Shown: in pieces, positions 37,640 through 49,418 of the stretch
How positions within the stretch are numbered: position 1 is the first letter of the stretch
Layout of the letters: every line of letters starts with the position of its first letter
Source: Mercenaria mercenaria
Taxonomy: Eukaryota; Mollusca; Bivalvia; Venerida; Veneridae
DNA: 64,000 nucleotides
Direction of reading: 5' to 3'
NCBI RefSeq assembly: GCF_021730395.1
Contig: NC_069366.1
Location: forward strand, 63,121,001-63,185,000
Made by a program: the position numbers and the translations under genes
Notes under the pieces: generated by a model
Told to the model about the DNA's origin: nothing
The model's input: only the letters and a program-made list of their open reading frames with translations
Databases searched by the model: none

Positions 37640-38343
37640 GATGAACTTCCTTCCAAGTGGCCTCTTGTTAAAGTCATGAGCGATGGACAGCCTATGACGA
37701 AAATATATTGCAGCTTGCGTTGGGAAAATTTGTATGTATGCTTCAACGGAATTTAATTTCGTAGCACAGAATATTATAAACCACCCCGAGGACTTTACGG
37801 AATACTCTTGTGGGAAATCAATTCGCTATCCGGGTTTAGAAATAAAGATTGTAAATGAAATTGAAAGAAATACCAGTGGTGAAATCTACAGTTGTTCAAT
37901 GATCCCGTAAAAACCAAAGCAGCGAAAACTGACGACGGCTGGTTCAGGACGGACGACATAGGAAGAATGACTGAATACGGGGAACTATTTGTTGAAGGCA
38001 GAACGTCAAACATGATTATCTCAGGCGGTTTCAACGTCGCTCCAGAGATTTTAGAGTAGGTGATGAACAATTTTGCAGGTGTGGAATCCGTGGTTATTGT
38101 TCCGGTTCCCGACGATATTTACCAGGTGTTATGTGCATGTGTTATAAAGAAACGGGATATGACGTTACTGAAGAAAAGCTTCGCAAGTGTTGTGAAGATT
38201 TTCATGCTGATGAGCCAGGCTTATTCACAGTATTGCCAAAGTTTTACTCGTTTGTCGAGCGATTTCCAGAAACCACTTAAGGAAATGTTAGTCGAAAAGA
38301 ACTAGGAAAGATTGCAACTCGGCGGTTCAGAGTTTCAAACTAG
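37640..38343 (+). pseudogene. Acyl-CoA synthetase (AMP-binding family), C-terminal part, decayed
   Basis: It reads DELPSKWPLVKVMSDGQPMT, then QNIINHPEDFTEYSCGK.IRYPGLEIKIVNE, DPVKTKAAKTDDGWFRTDD, IGRMTEYGELFVEGRTSNMI, ISGGFNVAPEILE and VESVVIVPVPDDIYQVLCAC, and ends near RKELGKIATRRF. These are the later motifs of fatty-acid CoA ligases of the ACSF2-like type, enzymes that join a fatty acid to CoA through an acyl-adenylate. The copy is broken: in-frame stops, including TAG at 38,057 and TAA at 38,278, frame changes after YQVLCACVIKK and around 37,740-37,760, and a short deletion near 37,895. The A10 lysine of the usual GK is Asn. The 5' border 'ttaactttag' could be an old splice acceptor, so this may be a degraded exon group rather than a retrocopy. 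Confidence 0.75.
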
Positions 38344-38593
38344 AATACCATGTGTGTGTTTCAAAGCCATTGGGTTAGGTCGTTTAATGGTGTCATTCAT
38401 AGCTTTGTGCAGCGTGTCTGAAGGTCAAACCAATTCTTACTGAATCTTTATGCAAGCAGCTCTAACGTTTTTGGAGCAAATCAGTAGTTTGGGGAAACAA
38501 AATTGAAAATAGGCATATGTGTTGATGAACGTAGGCAAAGTACATATACAATTCATTTTAGTTAATGTTAAACGTTTTCAATTTTTCGATATG

Positions 38594-38866
38594 TTAAAGC
38601 TGCTCGCCCGCACAAAGGTTTATGGATTCACCGCACTATATGGTTATGTAGGAAAAAGTAAAGCGTTGCAAAAGGTTTATTATTTTTCAATATAGCCATA
38701 TAGTGCTGTGAATCCGTAAACTTGTTTTCATTAGCCATTTTTTCAAAACGCTACGTAGATTTTCGCTTATTTTATTGATTATACCTTTTCATTTTATATT
38801 CTTGTTACAAAAATGTAGCTTTTGAGAAATTTAATTTTTTTGACCAAACAGGGCGAGCAGTTTTAT
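38594..38866. repeat. Nested foldback element
   Basis: Outer arms 'agctgctcgccc' (about 38,598) and 'gggcgagcagt' (about 38,851) enclose a second inverted pair: 'tttatggattcaccgcac' / 'atatggttat' at about 38,620 and its complement ending at about 38,723. Non-coding. From 38,867 to 39,720 nothing is recognised. Confidence 0.65.
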
Positions 38867-39724
38867 TGACTTTTGGTTTTATTGTAATTTTACCTGTCAA
38901 CATATATATTCATTGTTTTAGTAATCACGTTAAAGTGTACAGGAACTAACAGCTTTATCATAAAGATTTACCAGGACTTATGGTTTGTTTTGCTTCTGGG
39001 CAGTAGAAAGATGAACCATAATGGGCGATCTAGGGGTTACGGTGTGCGTTTTGCAATCCAATAGACTGATTTCCAGTCAGTCCACAATGACAAGACGCCA
39101 TAACACAATGCGTGACAAAGTTGAATGGATTGGTAATAGTACATTTGTAAACTACCGGTTCTTGTTTTCTCATATGTGATTGGTTCAATCGTTGGTGTAC
39201 CGAAAGGGGTCAATACATTTTTGTATTCAAGCTAAAAGAGGATGACTTATTTTTTTGTGTATAAACTAAACTAAATACCGGTAAGTAAATTTTGTACCAC
39301 TTTGACGCATATATGTGTATAAAAATATTGTACTAAGAAATTAATGGTGTACTGAAATACAATGAAAACATACCACAATTGTTTTTTTGTGTTTTTTTGT
39401 TGTTTTTTTTTATATTTTGATAGCATATTAAATTATACCGTCTGTGACAACATTTAAGGTACGGTATACATAAATATAAATGTATTGGGTTTCGATCGAC
39501 TAAATATACGCCGTTGTTTTGACGTCGAGACACCGCCAAATGACAGCCGTAAAAGGGCGTCATTTTTAACATTAAGCGCACCTGATTTTATGTTTTTTAT
39601 CCGATTTCCTTTCCTTTCTTAAAAGTGCATTTAGGTGATGTGATTTATATCTTGCTGAAGAATGACATTTTTGAGATGTTTCATCGATATACCACGGTCC
39701 TGCTGTTAAGATTTCCTCTCGATC

Positions 39725-39815
39725 GACGTAAGAAACGTTAAAAATATTGCACGACTTTGCAAACATTTTGGGAAAATAGACAAGCTTCTAAATGATAGAT
39801 TTCGCTGTATTTTTA
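39725..39815. repeat. Left copy of a 90-bp direct repeat flanking the next element
   Basis: 'gaaacgttaaaaatattgca' ... 'aaatgatagatttcgctgta' recurs, diverged, at 41,220-41,305 ('caacgttgaaaatatcacac' ... 'aaatgatagatttcgctata'). Confidence 0.6.
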
Positions 39816-41090
39816 GCTCACCTGTCACAATGTGACAAGGTGATCTGTTGTGATTGCGCAGCGTCCGTCGTCCGTGCGTCCGTAAACTTTTGCTTGTGAC
39901 CACTCTAGAAGTCACATTTTCATGGGATCTTTATGAAAGTTGGTCAGAATGATCTTGATGATATCTAGGTCAAGTCTGAGACTGGGTCATGTGTGGTTAA
40001 AAATAGAAAATCCTTGTGACCTTCCTAGAGGCCATATGTTTCAATGGATCTTCATGAAAATTGGTTAGAATGTTTACCTTGATAATACCTTGATCAAGTT
40101 TGAAACTTGGTCACGTGCGATCAAAAACTAGGTCAGTAGGTCTAAAAATAGAGAAACCTTGTGAGCTCTCTAGAGACCATACTTTTCAATAGATCTTCAT
40201 GAAAATTGGTCAGAATGTTTATCTTGATAATATCTAAATTAAGTTTGAAACTGGGTTACATGCCATCAAAAACTAGGTTATTAGGTCAAATAATAGAAAA
40301 ACCTTGTGACCTCTCTAGAGGCGATATTTGTCATGAGATCTGTATGAAAGTTGGTGTGAGTATTTATCTTGATGATATCTAAGTCAGGTTTGAGACTGGG
40401 TCAACTGCGATCAAAAACTAGGTTAGTAGGTCTAAAAATAGAAAAACATTGTGACCTCCCTAAAGGCCATATTTTTCAATGGATCTTCAGGAAAATTGGT
40501 CAGAATGTTTAACTTGATGATATCTAAATCAAATTTGAAACTGGGTTAACTGCGGTCAAAAACTAGTTTAGTGGGTCTAAAAGTAGAAAAACATTGTGAC
40601 CTCCCTAGAGGCCAATTTTTTCAATGGATCTTCATGAAAATTAGTCAGAATGTTTACTTTGATGATATATAGTTCAAGTTCGAAACTGGGTCACGTGCCA
40701 TCAAAAACTAGGTCAGTAGGTCAAATAATAGAAAAAACTTGTGACCTCTCTAGAGGCGATATTTTCATGGGATGTGTATGAAAGTTGGTCTTAATATTTA
40801 TCTTGATGATATCTAGGTCAGGTTCGAAACTGGGTCAACTGCGGTCAAAAACTAGGTCAGTAGGTCTACGTTGTCCGTGTGTCCGTGCGTAATCTTTTGC
40901 TTGTGACCACTCTAGTTTAAGATCCAGCCTTGAAATTTGGATGACATGTACAGTTTTGCACACAATCTTTAAACTGTCTTTCAGTGACAATAAATGTGAC
41001 CTACTGATCTACTTTCTAATATTTTAGCATAAGTTTGCCATTTGAAACATGTGGTTCAATATACACAGGTGAGCGATTCAGGGCCATTAT
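39815..41090. mobile_element. Bivalve tandem-repeat element ('agctcacctgtcacaatgtg' type)
   Basis: It opens 'ttagctcacctgtcacaatg', has a (CGTCCGTG)n-like stretch at about 39,866, then six or so units of about 145 bp marked by 'gaaaattggtcagaatgttt', 'gatatctaggtcaagtttg' and 'gtgacctctctagaggc' (at about 40,057, 40,201, 40,346, 40,491, 40,636 and 40,780). It closes with 'aggtgagcgattcagggcc'. The start and end wording (agctcacct / aggtgagc) is complementary. No protein is encoded. I know this type as very common in bivalve DNA. Confidence 0.75.
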
Positions 41091-41219
41091 GATCCTGTTG
41101 TTCTCTATAGCGAAATGACAAAGAAAAATATGTGTGTAATTAAAACAGTGGTCAAAGCGTAAGTTTTAAAATATGATTATTTAAAATTGAATTGATAGAT
41201 GAATTTTCCTCCCTACTGA

Positions 41220-41305
41220 CGTCCACCAACGTTGAAAATATCACACGGCTTTGCAATAACTGCGGAAAAAAGAGTTTAAATGATAGATTTCGCTATATGA
41301 TTTTC
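41220..41305. repeat. Right copy of the 90-bp flanking repeat
   Basis: Diverged direct copy of 39,725-39,815, about 130 bp beyond the end of the element. The stretch 41,306-42,440 has no recognised gene. Confidence 0.55.
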
Positions 41306-42449
41306 CTGAAATAGTAAAATGTCAAAATGAAATATGAATTTCTTAAAATAATATTAGTTAAAGCGTTTAATTTTGATTGTTTAAAATTATAATAAAGAAA
41401 TAGACGAAATTTGCGTAACGTTTATGTTTACGACAATGAACGTATAAACTACAATGTCTTATGAATATGATTCATTTATAGCGCGATATATGCCCGATGC
41501 GTTTTATCTTATTCATTTTTCTTTCTCAATTACCTTTATTGCTATCGTATCGCATACTGTTATGTTCTTTCAATTTTGAAAGAAAATATGTCGTTATGAT
41601 TTTAAAATAGTCCGTATTGCGAGTACATGCCTTAACAACAACTCGAGTATCAAGCCTTGAATAAGCCCACCAGGGGTCAGGAACTAGGTTTGTCAAATTC
41701 TTGCCCTGTGGCTCATATTGTACATTTACCTCTGTCGCAGAATGAAGGAAAATGTAAGTTAGAAAAATATAGTCTATGTATTTAGATTGCTAGTAAATGA
41801 TGTCTTTTATGAATTCTATCCGTTGAAGTAAATTATTTTTCTAAGAGACCAGTATTTAAGCTAAACATACTCTTAAACCTTGAGAAAAATGTTGTTTTAA
41901 AGTTATGTAAAAAAAAAAGTTAACATAAGCCTGTTGTGTAAGGAACGACAAGTCTACATGGGGAATGTGAGTATGTTTACACGTTGATAACGTGCGCATG
42001 TCATTATGGGATATAATTTTTACCTGTTAATATATAGGCGAATGTTCACCGTTCCTCTACTAACATATTTTGAGGTGTTAAACCGAGGTCTCGTGTATCG
42101 GTGCATGATAACTAATCCCTGCAATGGGTATTCGATGCCAACGATCAAAATCCAAATAAAGAAAGAAAAGCAAAATATATTCGGAGATAAAACTCCGACG
42201 AAAAGCTGCCCGGTTTTTCCCAGATTAACGGATTCAGTATCTTATCAGAATCGATCATGGCATAAGACTTTTTTGTGAGGAAAAATAATTATTGTACCAA
42301 TAAAGTCGCACGTGTCTCGGGCGAAATTATGGTCTGTTGCTGTTTGATGTCCGACCCGACGTCAACCATTTATTCCGCTAAGGAACGAGGCTCTGCGGAG
42401 TCACTTTGCAAGGGTTTTATTTTTTATCCGAACCAACATCCCCTTTGGT

Positions 42450-42535
42450 GGAGAGAAAATGTTACGGGCGTTTACACCTGAAATCACAACATCCCTATAA
42501 AAACGTATATAGCAGAGAAAGAGTATGTGAATAGA
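42450..42535 (+). promoter_or_regulatory. TATA-bearing segment, copy 1
   Basis: 'gagaaaatgttacgggcg', 'ctgaaatcacaacatcc', 'ctataaaaacgtatat' and 'agcagagaaagag' recur as a diverged copy at 43,459-43,540. The shared, evenly spaced TATAAAA suggests duplicated promoters, but I see no clear gene downstream of either copy. Confidence 0.3.
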
Positions 42536-43458
42536 AGTGTTACATGCATTTTATATTTTTCTATTGCCCTGGTGAAGAGTTCCCTCTTTGTTTATTTGTG
42601 TCATACAAGGAGCAAATGAGCTAGTGTTAAATTGAACACAAAAGCATCAAGTTAATTGAAAATGTCTGGCAATGCCAGACGTGTTTATTTCTAAACATTT
42701 GTTCATAACTAAAACATGTGTTCAATTAATAAACATAAAAATACCCAATACTTGATTAGACAGAAAACATAATTACTTAGTCATAGTATCGAAAAGATGA
42801 CACAAAGTTGGACAACAATACCACCGACGTAAGTAATACAGGATATAAACGGAAATTAACAGATACATATGACAGAAAAGTAACAAAGATATCAAGATAA
42901 ACATTATGTTCTAACATAAAAACCCAAATTTTTACAGAGAATGTACAAAAGAAGCAAGTCTAAAGGTACAGATAGTCAGGTGGGTGGAGGGGCGGAAAGG
43001 GAAAAAGTTTTTTAAAAAATGTAAAAGATACAAATACAAATCTAAATCCTGATCAAAGAAAATATCCGTTTCATGTATTCATAAGCGCTTCCTTGATTAA
43101 AATGGCTACCCACGCTAACGGAGCGGTTCCGTCTCATCAGAATTTAATCGAGCTATTTCATTGGTTGCTGCTAGTGTGTTGTGCAGACTGCATGCATCCT
43201 GTCCGTGATGAATGCGTGTTTGACCACAGGTAGAAACAAAGGGAGAAAGAAATGATGTCTGCACATCTTAATCCAATTAACGATACAAGAAAGAAATATT
43301 TAGACTGGCCACCTGAACCTTGGTTGTAAGAAGGGATTAATGTTATAGTAAAACATAAATCAATTTATATACAATATAAATTATGATTTTACGCTGATGT
43401 AACACCCACGTTACACAAAGGTTACATGAGTTACAGGCTATTTAGTAAAATTTGGTGT

Positions 43459-43540
43459 GGGAGAAAATGTTACAGTGTAATAACTGAAATCAGGAATTTA
43501 CTATAAAAACTAATGTAGCCGAGAAACAGACTGTGTACAG
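43459..43540 (+). promoter_or_regulatory. TATA-bearing segment, copy 2
   Basis: Matches 42,450-42,535: 'gagaaaatgttacagtg', 'ctgaaatcaggaattta', 'ctataaaaactaatgta' and 'gccgagaaacag'. The frames after it (43,540-43,903) have no family I recognise. Confidence 0.3.
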
Positions 43541-44298
43541 TGATTGCTTCATCTCTGTTATTCCTGTCAGAGCATATATGGTGTATCGTTTCTCTCCACA
43601 TAAAGATATTTGTGTATCATGTTATATACTGTTACTCATGTAATTATTGGGTGTGTTTCACATATTTGTGCCGATTTTATGCTCTATCTCACTTCCTGGG
43701 AAAAAAACATTACTGGTTTCTTTCGAGGATATGTGGTCGGCACCCGCTTGGTATTGAACCCGCTTGTCAAAGGTGAGCGACACCTTATCCACTACACATA
43801 CCCACTCCACCTCATAGTATATGTTACAGTAAATTTGGTCTCCTTTGTTGCGGATTTAGATTATAGTAATATCATGCCTATGTTCAAAAACGTAAGAACA
43901 TAACAGTCTACCGTGCAATGTTCCATGGTTACAGGAAACATGATTTCACGTCCGTCAGACTGTTTTCTTAAATCGTTCTGTTCAGTCAACAAGTATCGAT
44001 TTGCTTGTTTCTCATCATGATTTCATTTAAAAATGTCTTTGAAATGGTGTATAATTTGTGGAGAACATTTTAACGTTGAAGTCGATATTTACGTTAAAGT
44101 GACGTCAGAGCGACAAATATGACGTTTAGTTTTGAATAAAAAGTTTGCGTTAATCTTGTCTCATGTAAACCCAAACGATAGAATTTGACAAAAAACTAAC
44201 ATGATCATGAAAACTTTATTTTCTGTCGATTGAAGAAACAAAATTATGGGTTCACCGAATCCATTTTCGCGTAAAATACGTTACGCATCTCTCCACTC

Positions 44299-44299
<1 letters not shown>

Positions 44300-44329
<30 letters not shown>
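44300..44329. repeat. Poly-C run of about 30
   Basis: An uninterrupted C tract. The surrounding sequence (43,905-45,685) is AT-rich with no gene recognised; a T-run lies at about 45,570-45,593. Confidence 0.9.
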
Positions 44330-45689
44330 ATCAGATGATAGTGCAACTGAGTATTTTTTTATGTATCCCCTCCTTTGGATAAACTCTACTTTTTTTATTT
44401 TTCCTAGTAAAATTAAATCAAAATAGCCTTTAAAACTCTGTTACATTAGCGAAATATTTTCTGTGTAGAACTCAGATTTTAATGTTTAGATTATATTTGA
44501 TATATGAGGATGCGACAAAATCAACACCCCGTTACCCTTCGCGCTGAACTACATTACTCTACTCCTACCCCAGATAAAAAAATGCGTAATTCAATCGATT
44601 TTCTGATTCTTGTGATCAAGACATACTCATCTTAAACCTATTAAGTAGAATTAAATCGAAAGAGGCCTTTACAAATATTAATGATTTCATTCAACGTTAC
44701 AAGTGAAATGATTTATCTAATACATGAAAACTCAATATCGATGCACATTACATTGTTAACATTTACAAAAATAAATTAAAAAAATACCCGAGAGAATATA
44801 ATGAAATCCTTTATTTGAATTATCCCAACCTTTTAATTTTAACAAGTACCTGTATAGAATTCTATCACATGCCGCTATTTCCGTGACGTATTATCTATGC
44901 GTAAAAATTGTTACATAAAGAATTTTATGCATCTAATAGAACTGAGGCAAACAAATATAGGCCTACATTATAAATATATGCCATAAATATCTTATTAGTT
45001 AATATAGGTGTATTCTTAATGAAGCAGATTCGAACAACAACCAGTTTTCAGAAAATAATACTGGGGTAAACAGAACCTGGCCAACCTCGGCACAGAACGA
45101 AACAAAGTAAAACGTAGGTGAAAATTAGAAATATTCATTTAACATAACACATAACTCGGAAAAAAGTGCTAATACAACTTTTTAAAATTTATAAAGCCTT
45201 TATGTAATTATAATATCATGTTCGAGTAATCATTATTTTATCTAACTTTATTACACATTTTACGTTTTGGAAATATTTCGATTGTTTAGAGAGTAGTCCG
45301 ACACCTCGATTTCGAATAAAGTGAATCCTCCTGAATAACCGCGGGACAACAGCATGTTTTTTGTACGGAGGCTCTTGCTCTGAAAAGCCACGGTTAATTT
45401 ATTTAGCAAATTGGCTAGTTAGAAACACCATCCTTTGCAAAGAGGTTTTAGCTCTCCGGAGATGTCTGTACAAGTATATCCTTGTATTCATAGACACATA
45501 ATAGAAACATATTCCATGCATAATACTGTTTCCTAATATTAGAAACATAAGATAAGAAAAACGAGTAAAGTTTTTTTGTTTTTTTTTTTTTTTAGCTCTG
45601 TTTTTCTACGTTACTGCGGGCAGTAAAACGAACCAGTGTTCCTGGATTCTGTATTCTCAACAAATAACTTCTATCTTCACAACATAAAT

Positions 45690-45812
45690 CAGAGGTGGAG
45701 GAAGAATGATTTCGGGCACGTGCCTTCTATCAAATCGTCATGCCCTACCCGGGGACCGAACTCGCGATCCATATATCTGCGCTCCTACTGAGCCAAGCGG
45801 ATGGGGTAAAAG
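45690..45812 (-). mobile_element. tRNA-derived SINE, minus strand
   Basis: On the minus strand it reads 'ttggctcagtaggagcgcag' (A box) and 'gatcgcgagttcggtccccg' (B box), then 'ggcacgtgcccgaaatcatt' and 'cttcctccacctctga', a usual bivalve SINE body. A (GAAA)n run borders its head at about 45,810-45,828. Confidence 0.7.
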
Positions 45813-46094
45813 AAAGAAAGAAAGAAAGCAACGGTTGTGACCGACACTCGCTGTAACTCAACGAAAGCTCTCTTATATCATGAATACTGAACTTGTAGAA
45901 GTTATGATTTATTTCAAGAAGCGTCTGTGGTATAAAATTTCAAAATAATGAAAAATTAACTCTGACCCGTAAAACCAAATTCCGCCATCAAATTATGCGA
46001 ACATATGCGTGGAGCGGGTAATTAACCGGGCAAGCCCATGGCAACTTATCTTATGGTCAGATGTTTCTAGGGTATGTTTAATGTTTTATGCTTT

Positions 46095-47320
46095 TCTGCT
46101 GGAGTTGATCTGCTGGTCTGTTAGTCTATTATTCTGCTGGAGTTAGTCTGCAAGTCTGCTAGTCTGCTGGAGTTGGTCTGCTATTCTGCTGGAGTTGGTC
46201 TGCTAGTCTGCTGGAGTTGGTATTTTAGTCTGCTATTCTGCTATTCTGTTGGAGTTGGCCTGCTAGTCTGCTATTCTGCTATTCTGCTGGTGTTGGTCTG
46301 CTAGTCTGCTGGAGTTGGTCTGCTAGTCTACTGGAGTTGGTCTGCTAGTCTGTCTGCTGGAGTTGGTCTGCTAGCTGGAGTTGGTCTGCTAGTCTGCTGG
46401 AGTTGGTCTGCTAGTCTGCTGGAGTTGGTCTGCTAGTCTACTGGAGTTGGTCTGCTAGTCTGCTGGAGTTGGTCTGCTAGTCTGCTGGAGTTGGTCTGCT
46501 AGTCTACTGGAGTTGGTCTGCTAGTCTGCTGGAGTTGGTCTGCTAGTCTACTGGAGTTGGTCTGCTAGTCTGCTGGAGTTGGTCTGCTAGTCTACTGGAG
46601 TTGGTCTGCTAGTCTGCTGGAGTTGGTCTGCTAGTCTGCTGGAGCTGGTCTGCTAGTCTGCTGGAGTTGGTCTGCTAGTCTGCTGGAGGTGGTCTGCTAG
46701 TCTACTGGAGTTGGTCTGCTAGTCTGCTGGAGTTGGTCTGCTAGTCTGCTGGAGTTGGTCTGCTAGTCTGCTGGAGTTGGTCTGCTAGTCTACTGGAGTT
46801 GGTCTGCTAGTCTGCTAGTTGGTCTGCTAGTCTGCTGGAGTTGGTCTGCTAGTCTGCTGGAGTTGGTCTGCTAGTCTGGAGTTGGCCTGCTAGTCTGCTG
46901 GAGTTGGCCTGCTAGTCTGCTATTCTGCTGGTGTTGGTCTGCTAGTCTGCTGGAGTTGGTCTGCTAGTCTACTGGAGTTGGTCTGCTAGTCTGCTGGAGT
47001 TGGTCTGCTAGTCTACTGGAGTTGGTCTGCTAGTCTGCTGGAGTTGGTCTGCTAGTCTGCTGGAGTTGGTCTGCTAGTCTGCTGGAGTTGGTCTGCTAGT
47101 CTACTGGAGTTGGTCTGCTAGTCTGCTATTCTGCTGGAGTTGGTCTGCTAGTCTACTGGAGTTGGTCTGCTAGTCTGCTGGAGTTGGTCTGCTAGTCTGC
47201 TGGAGTTGGTATTTTTGGTCTGCTATTCTGCTGGAGTTGGCCTGCTAGTCTGCTATTCTGCTGGTGTTGGTCTGCTAGTCTGCTGGAGTTGGTCTGCTAG
47301 TCTGTTTGTCTGCTAACCTC
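46095..47320. repeat. 22-bp minisatellite
   Basis: About 50 copies of 'tctgctagtctgctggagttgg' with a frequent tgctgg/tactgg variant and a few insertions of 'tctgctatt'. The unit is not a multiple of three and contains TAG, so no long frame runs through it. 47,321-48,285 holds no recognised gene. Confidence 0.95.
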
Positions 47321-48285
47321 ACAGAAACACAAAAATGATAGTATTTTAGACTTTCAAACTAAGTAGTTACAAGTATTAACATGTTTAGTTTAAACAATGT
47401 TCCAACTTTTAACTTTTAATCTTGTGTTATGATTTTAAACTAAATAGAAAAAGTGAACACCACAGATCGCCCAACATGACAAAAACGAAAATGCGGCAGG
47501 CTCGGTTTGATTGGGTGTGTTCATTGACGTTAGTGGAAATGCATGCTACCGCCAACGCCCTCTAGCCCCGGGTTAAGCATAACTCAACATTTACACATGC
47601 TATAAGTACATAAACAATTAAGAGACATCCGCAGATGTATTCATACGGCGGTGGACATGGAACCTTCACTGATACACTAGCGTGCAATTCCATGAAAAGC
47701 GGCATATGGTCCCCAGTTAAAATAATGGGTTTACCCTAAACGAAAAAAACAATGGGCAGAACTAAACAAAGTTGAATTTAGAAAGGGGGATCTGAGGTTA
47801 TGGAGTCTGCATAAAACCATTTTACCTAATCAGGACAGTATGGAATTAAAAAAAAAATACATTTGATATATGAACGAAGGTTCGCTTTTATGTATTTTAA
47901 TTTTCTTTAAACTAACTCATAAGTTAATATAAAGACTCGATAAATTCCCAAGTTAAACCATTTCTTAAATGAAGTTTACCGACAATGAGTAGTACCGTCA
48001 CATACAGTGGAGTCATGCATTTTATGATAGTTTCTATTCAAAAAGACAAATAATCAAATCTTAAAGTATTTACATTGAACGTAGTTTCTTATTGATTTGA
48101 ACACTGCAAGTATTTAGTTATTTCTACTTAAATCAATTTAAACCAAGCGTACATTTATTCAAGATCTGTCAAACACATGCAGACACCTTTCGAACATACA
48201 AACCGTTCGCAGTTTGGACTGTAAGCGTTTTCTAAAACCGACAAAGGAAAGAAAGTTAAGTAATTCTACACAACTTTCATTAACA

Positions 48286-49380
48286 ATGGATATTTTAGAG
48301 TGTAGAGAGGGTAACACTCGTATTTTAGATTTCACTAAACAATCATGGAGAGACGATATAACTTTTGTTGTAGAAGGCAAGCCACTCTTTGCATCAAAGT
48401 GTGTTTTGTCACTATACTCACCTGTATTCGAAAAGATGTTTGATCCGAATTTTAAAGAAAAGGAATCAACTGAGATAGAATTGCCGGGGAAAAAGGCTGA
48501 AGATTTTATTGAGTTTCTACAGTGTCTTTATCCAACGTCAAAGGTTTCGGTAACGGAGGTCAATGTTCGGCAAGTTTTACCGTTGGCAGACGAATATCAG
48601 GTAGCGACACTGACAGACGAATGTAAGAACATCATAAGGAAAAATATGTCAAACACTGAAGCTGATCTGACATCACGTGACCTAGTAGAATACTACGAAT
48701 CAGTCACACGCCATGGTCTAAAGCAGCAGAGTAAACTATTCGTTGATGAAATAGTTCGACAAGGAAACTATGACATGGCTTTCCCCGAAGCAGAAAACCT
48801 TTTAACAACGGACGCATTGGTAGAATTGCAAAAAAATATCATCTTGAGGCAAGAGGAACGTCTAGACGAAGTTACAACAAAGTTTGTAAAGCTATGTATG
48901 AAAACAAAAGGTGAGACAAGTGAATACCTCCGTGCATTTGAAAACGCCAAGGGTACTGTAATTGAGTGCACCATTGATGACGTGTTCGATTCGAAATTAT
49001 TGGATAAAGTTTACAGCAGGTCAGTAAAGTTATGGACTGTCAGTTTTCGGATATCTGTCTCTGTTCGGCATGGAACGGTGAGTTACCAAACTGATAAATA
49101 TTTGTCAGTCTATCTGGAGTGTAACTTTCCGGACGAAGATGCTGAATGGTCTTGTGATATTGAAGGAGACATTATATTAGAGAACACCTCCACCGATAAG
49201 AATTGTCGTCTAACCAGCCAGGGCTTTACTTGCCAACTTACCTCCGAGTCTCTGAAATATGGCTACGAGAATTTTGAGACGTTATCTAAATTCCTATCGG
49301 GAACGGAAAAAGCTGTCGAAAAATACTCATGCAAAGTTTCTGCTTACATTCTAGCTAAAGATCTGAAGAAATCCCAGTAA
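48286..49380 (+). CDS. BTB-MATH domain protein, intronless
   Basis: 364 residues from ATG 48,286 ('aacaatggat', A at -3 and G at +4) to TAA 49,378-49,380. The frame is open upstream to 48,214, but that start would be TTG, so I prefer the ATG. Residues about 17-118 are a BTB/POZ fold: DFTKQSWRDDITFVVEGK, FASKCVLSLYSPVFEKMF, EIELPGKKAEDFIEFLQCLY, VLPLADEYQV. Residues 119-235 are helical, as in BACK-like linkers. Residues about 245-350 look like a MATH domain: KLWTVSFRISV, KYLSVYLECNFPDEDAEWSC, TSESLKYGYENF. BTB proteins of this type bind cullin-3 and present substrates held by MATH for ubiquitination; the substrate is unknown. BTB before MATH is the reverse of SPOP. The frame is intact and looks expressed: an AATAAA follows 33 bases after the stop. 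Confidence 0.85.
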   Translation: MDILECREGNTRILDFTKQSWRDDITFVVEGKPLFASKCVLSLYSPVFEKMFDPNFKEKESTEIELPGKKAEDFIEFLQCLYPTSKVSVTEVNVRQVLPLADEYQVATLTDECKNIIRKNMSNTEADLTSRDLVEYYESVTRHGLKQQSKLFVDEIVRQGNYDMAFPEAENLLTTDALVELQKNIILRQEERLDEVTTKFVKLCMKTKGETSEYLRAFENAKGTVIECTIDDVFDSKLLDKVYSRSVKLWTVSFRISVSVRHGTVSYQTDKYLSVYLECNFPDEDAEWSCDIEGDIILENTSTDKNCRLTSQGFTCQLTSESLKYGYENFETLSKFLSGTEKAVEKYSCKVSAYILAKDLKKSQ

Positions 49381-49412
49381 ACACAAGGAATGGAAAAGAA
49401 ATTAAAATGGAC

Positions 49413-49418
49413 AATAAA
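49413..49418 (+). terminator. AATAAA polyadenylation signal for the BTB-MATH gene
   Basis: AATAAA inside 'ggacaataaactaacg', about 33 bases after the stop codon. The next kilobase (49,420-50,500) has no gene. Confidence 0.55.

Noticed and set aside
43239-43330. Short frame with KKYLDWPPEPWL
   Set aside because: It hinted at a conserved exon, but it is under 30 codons, has no matching neighbours and no clear splice sites.
48214-48285. Upstream extension of the BTB-MATH frame
   Set aside because: It would need a TTG start; the ATG at 48,286 has a good context and begins where family members usually do.
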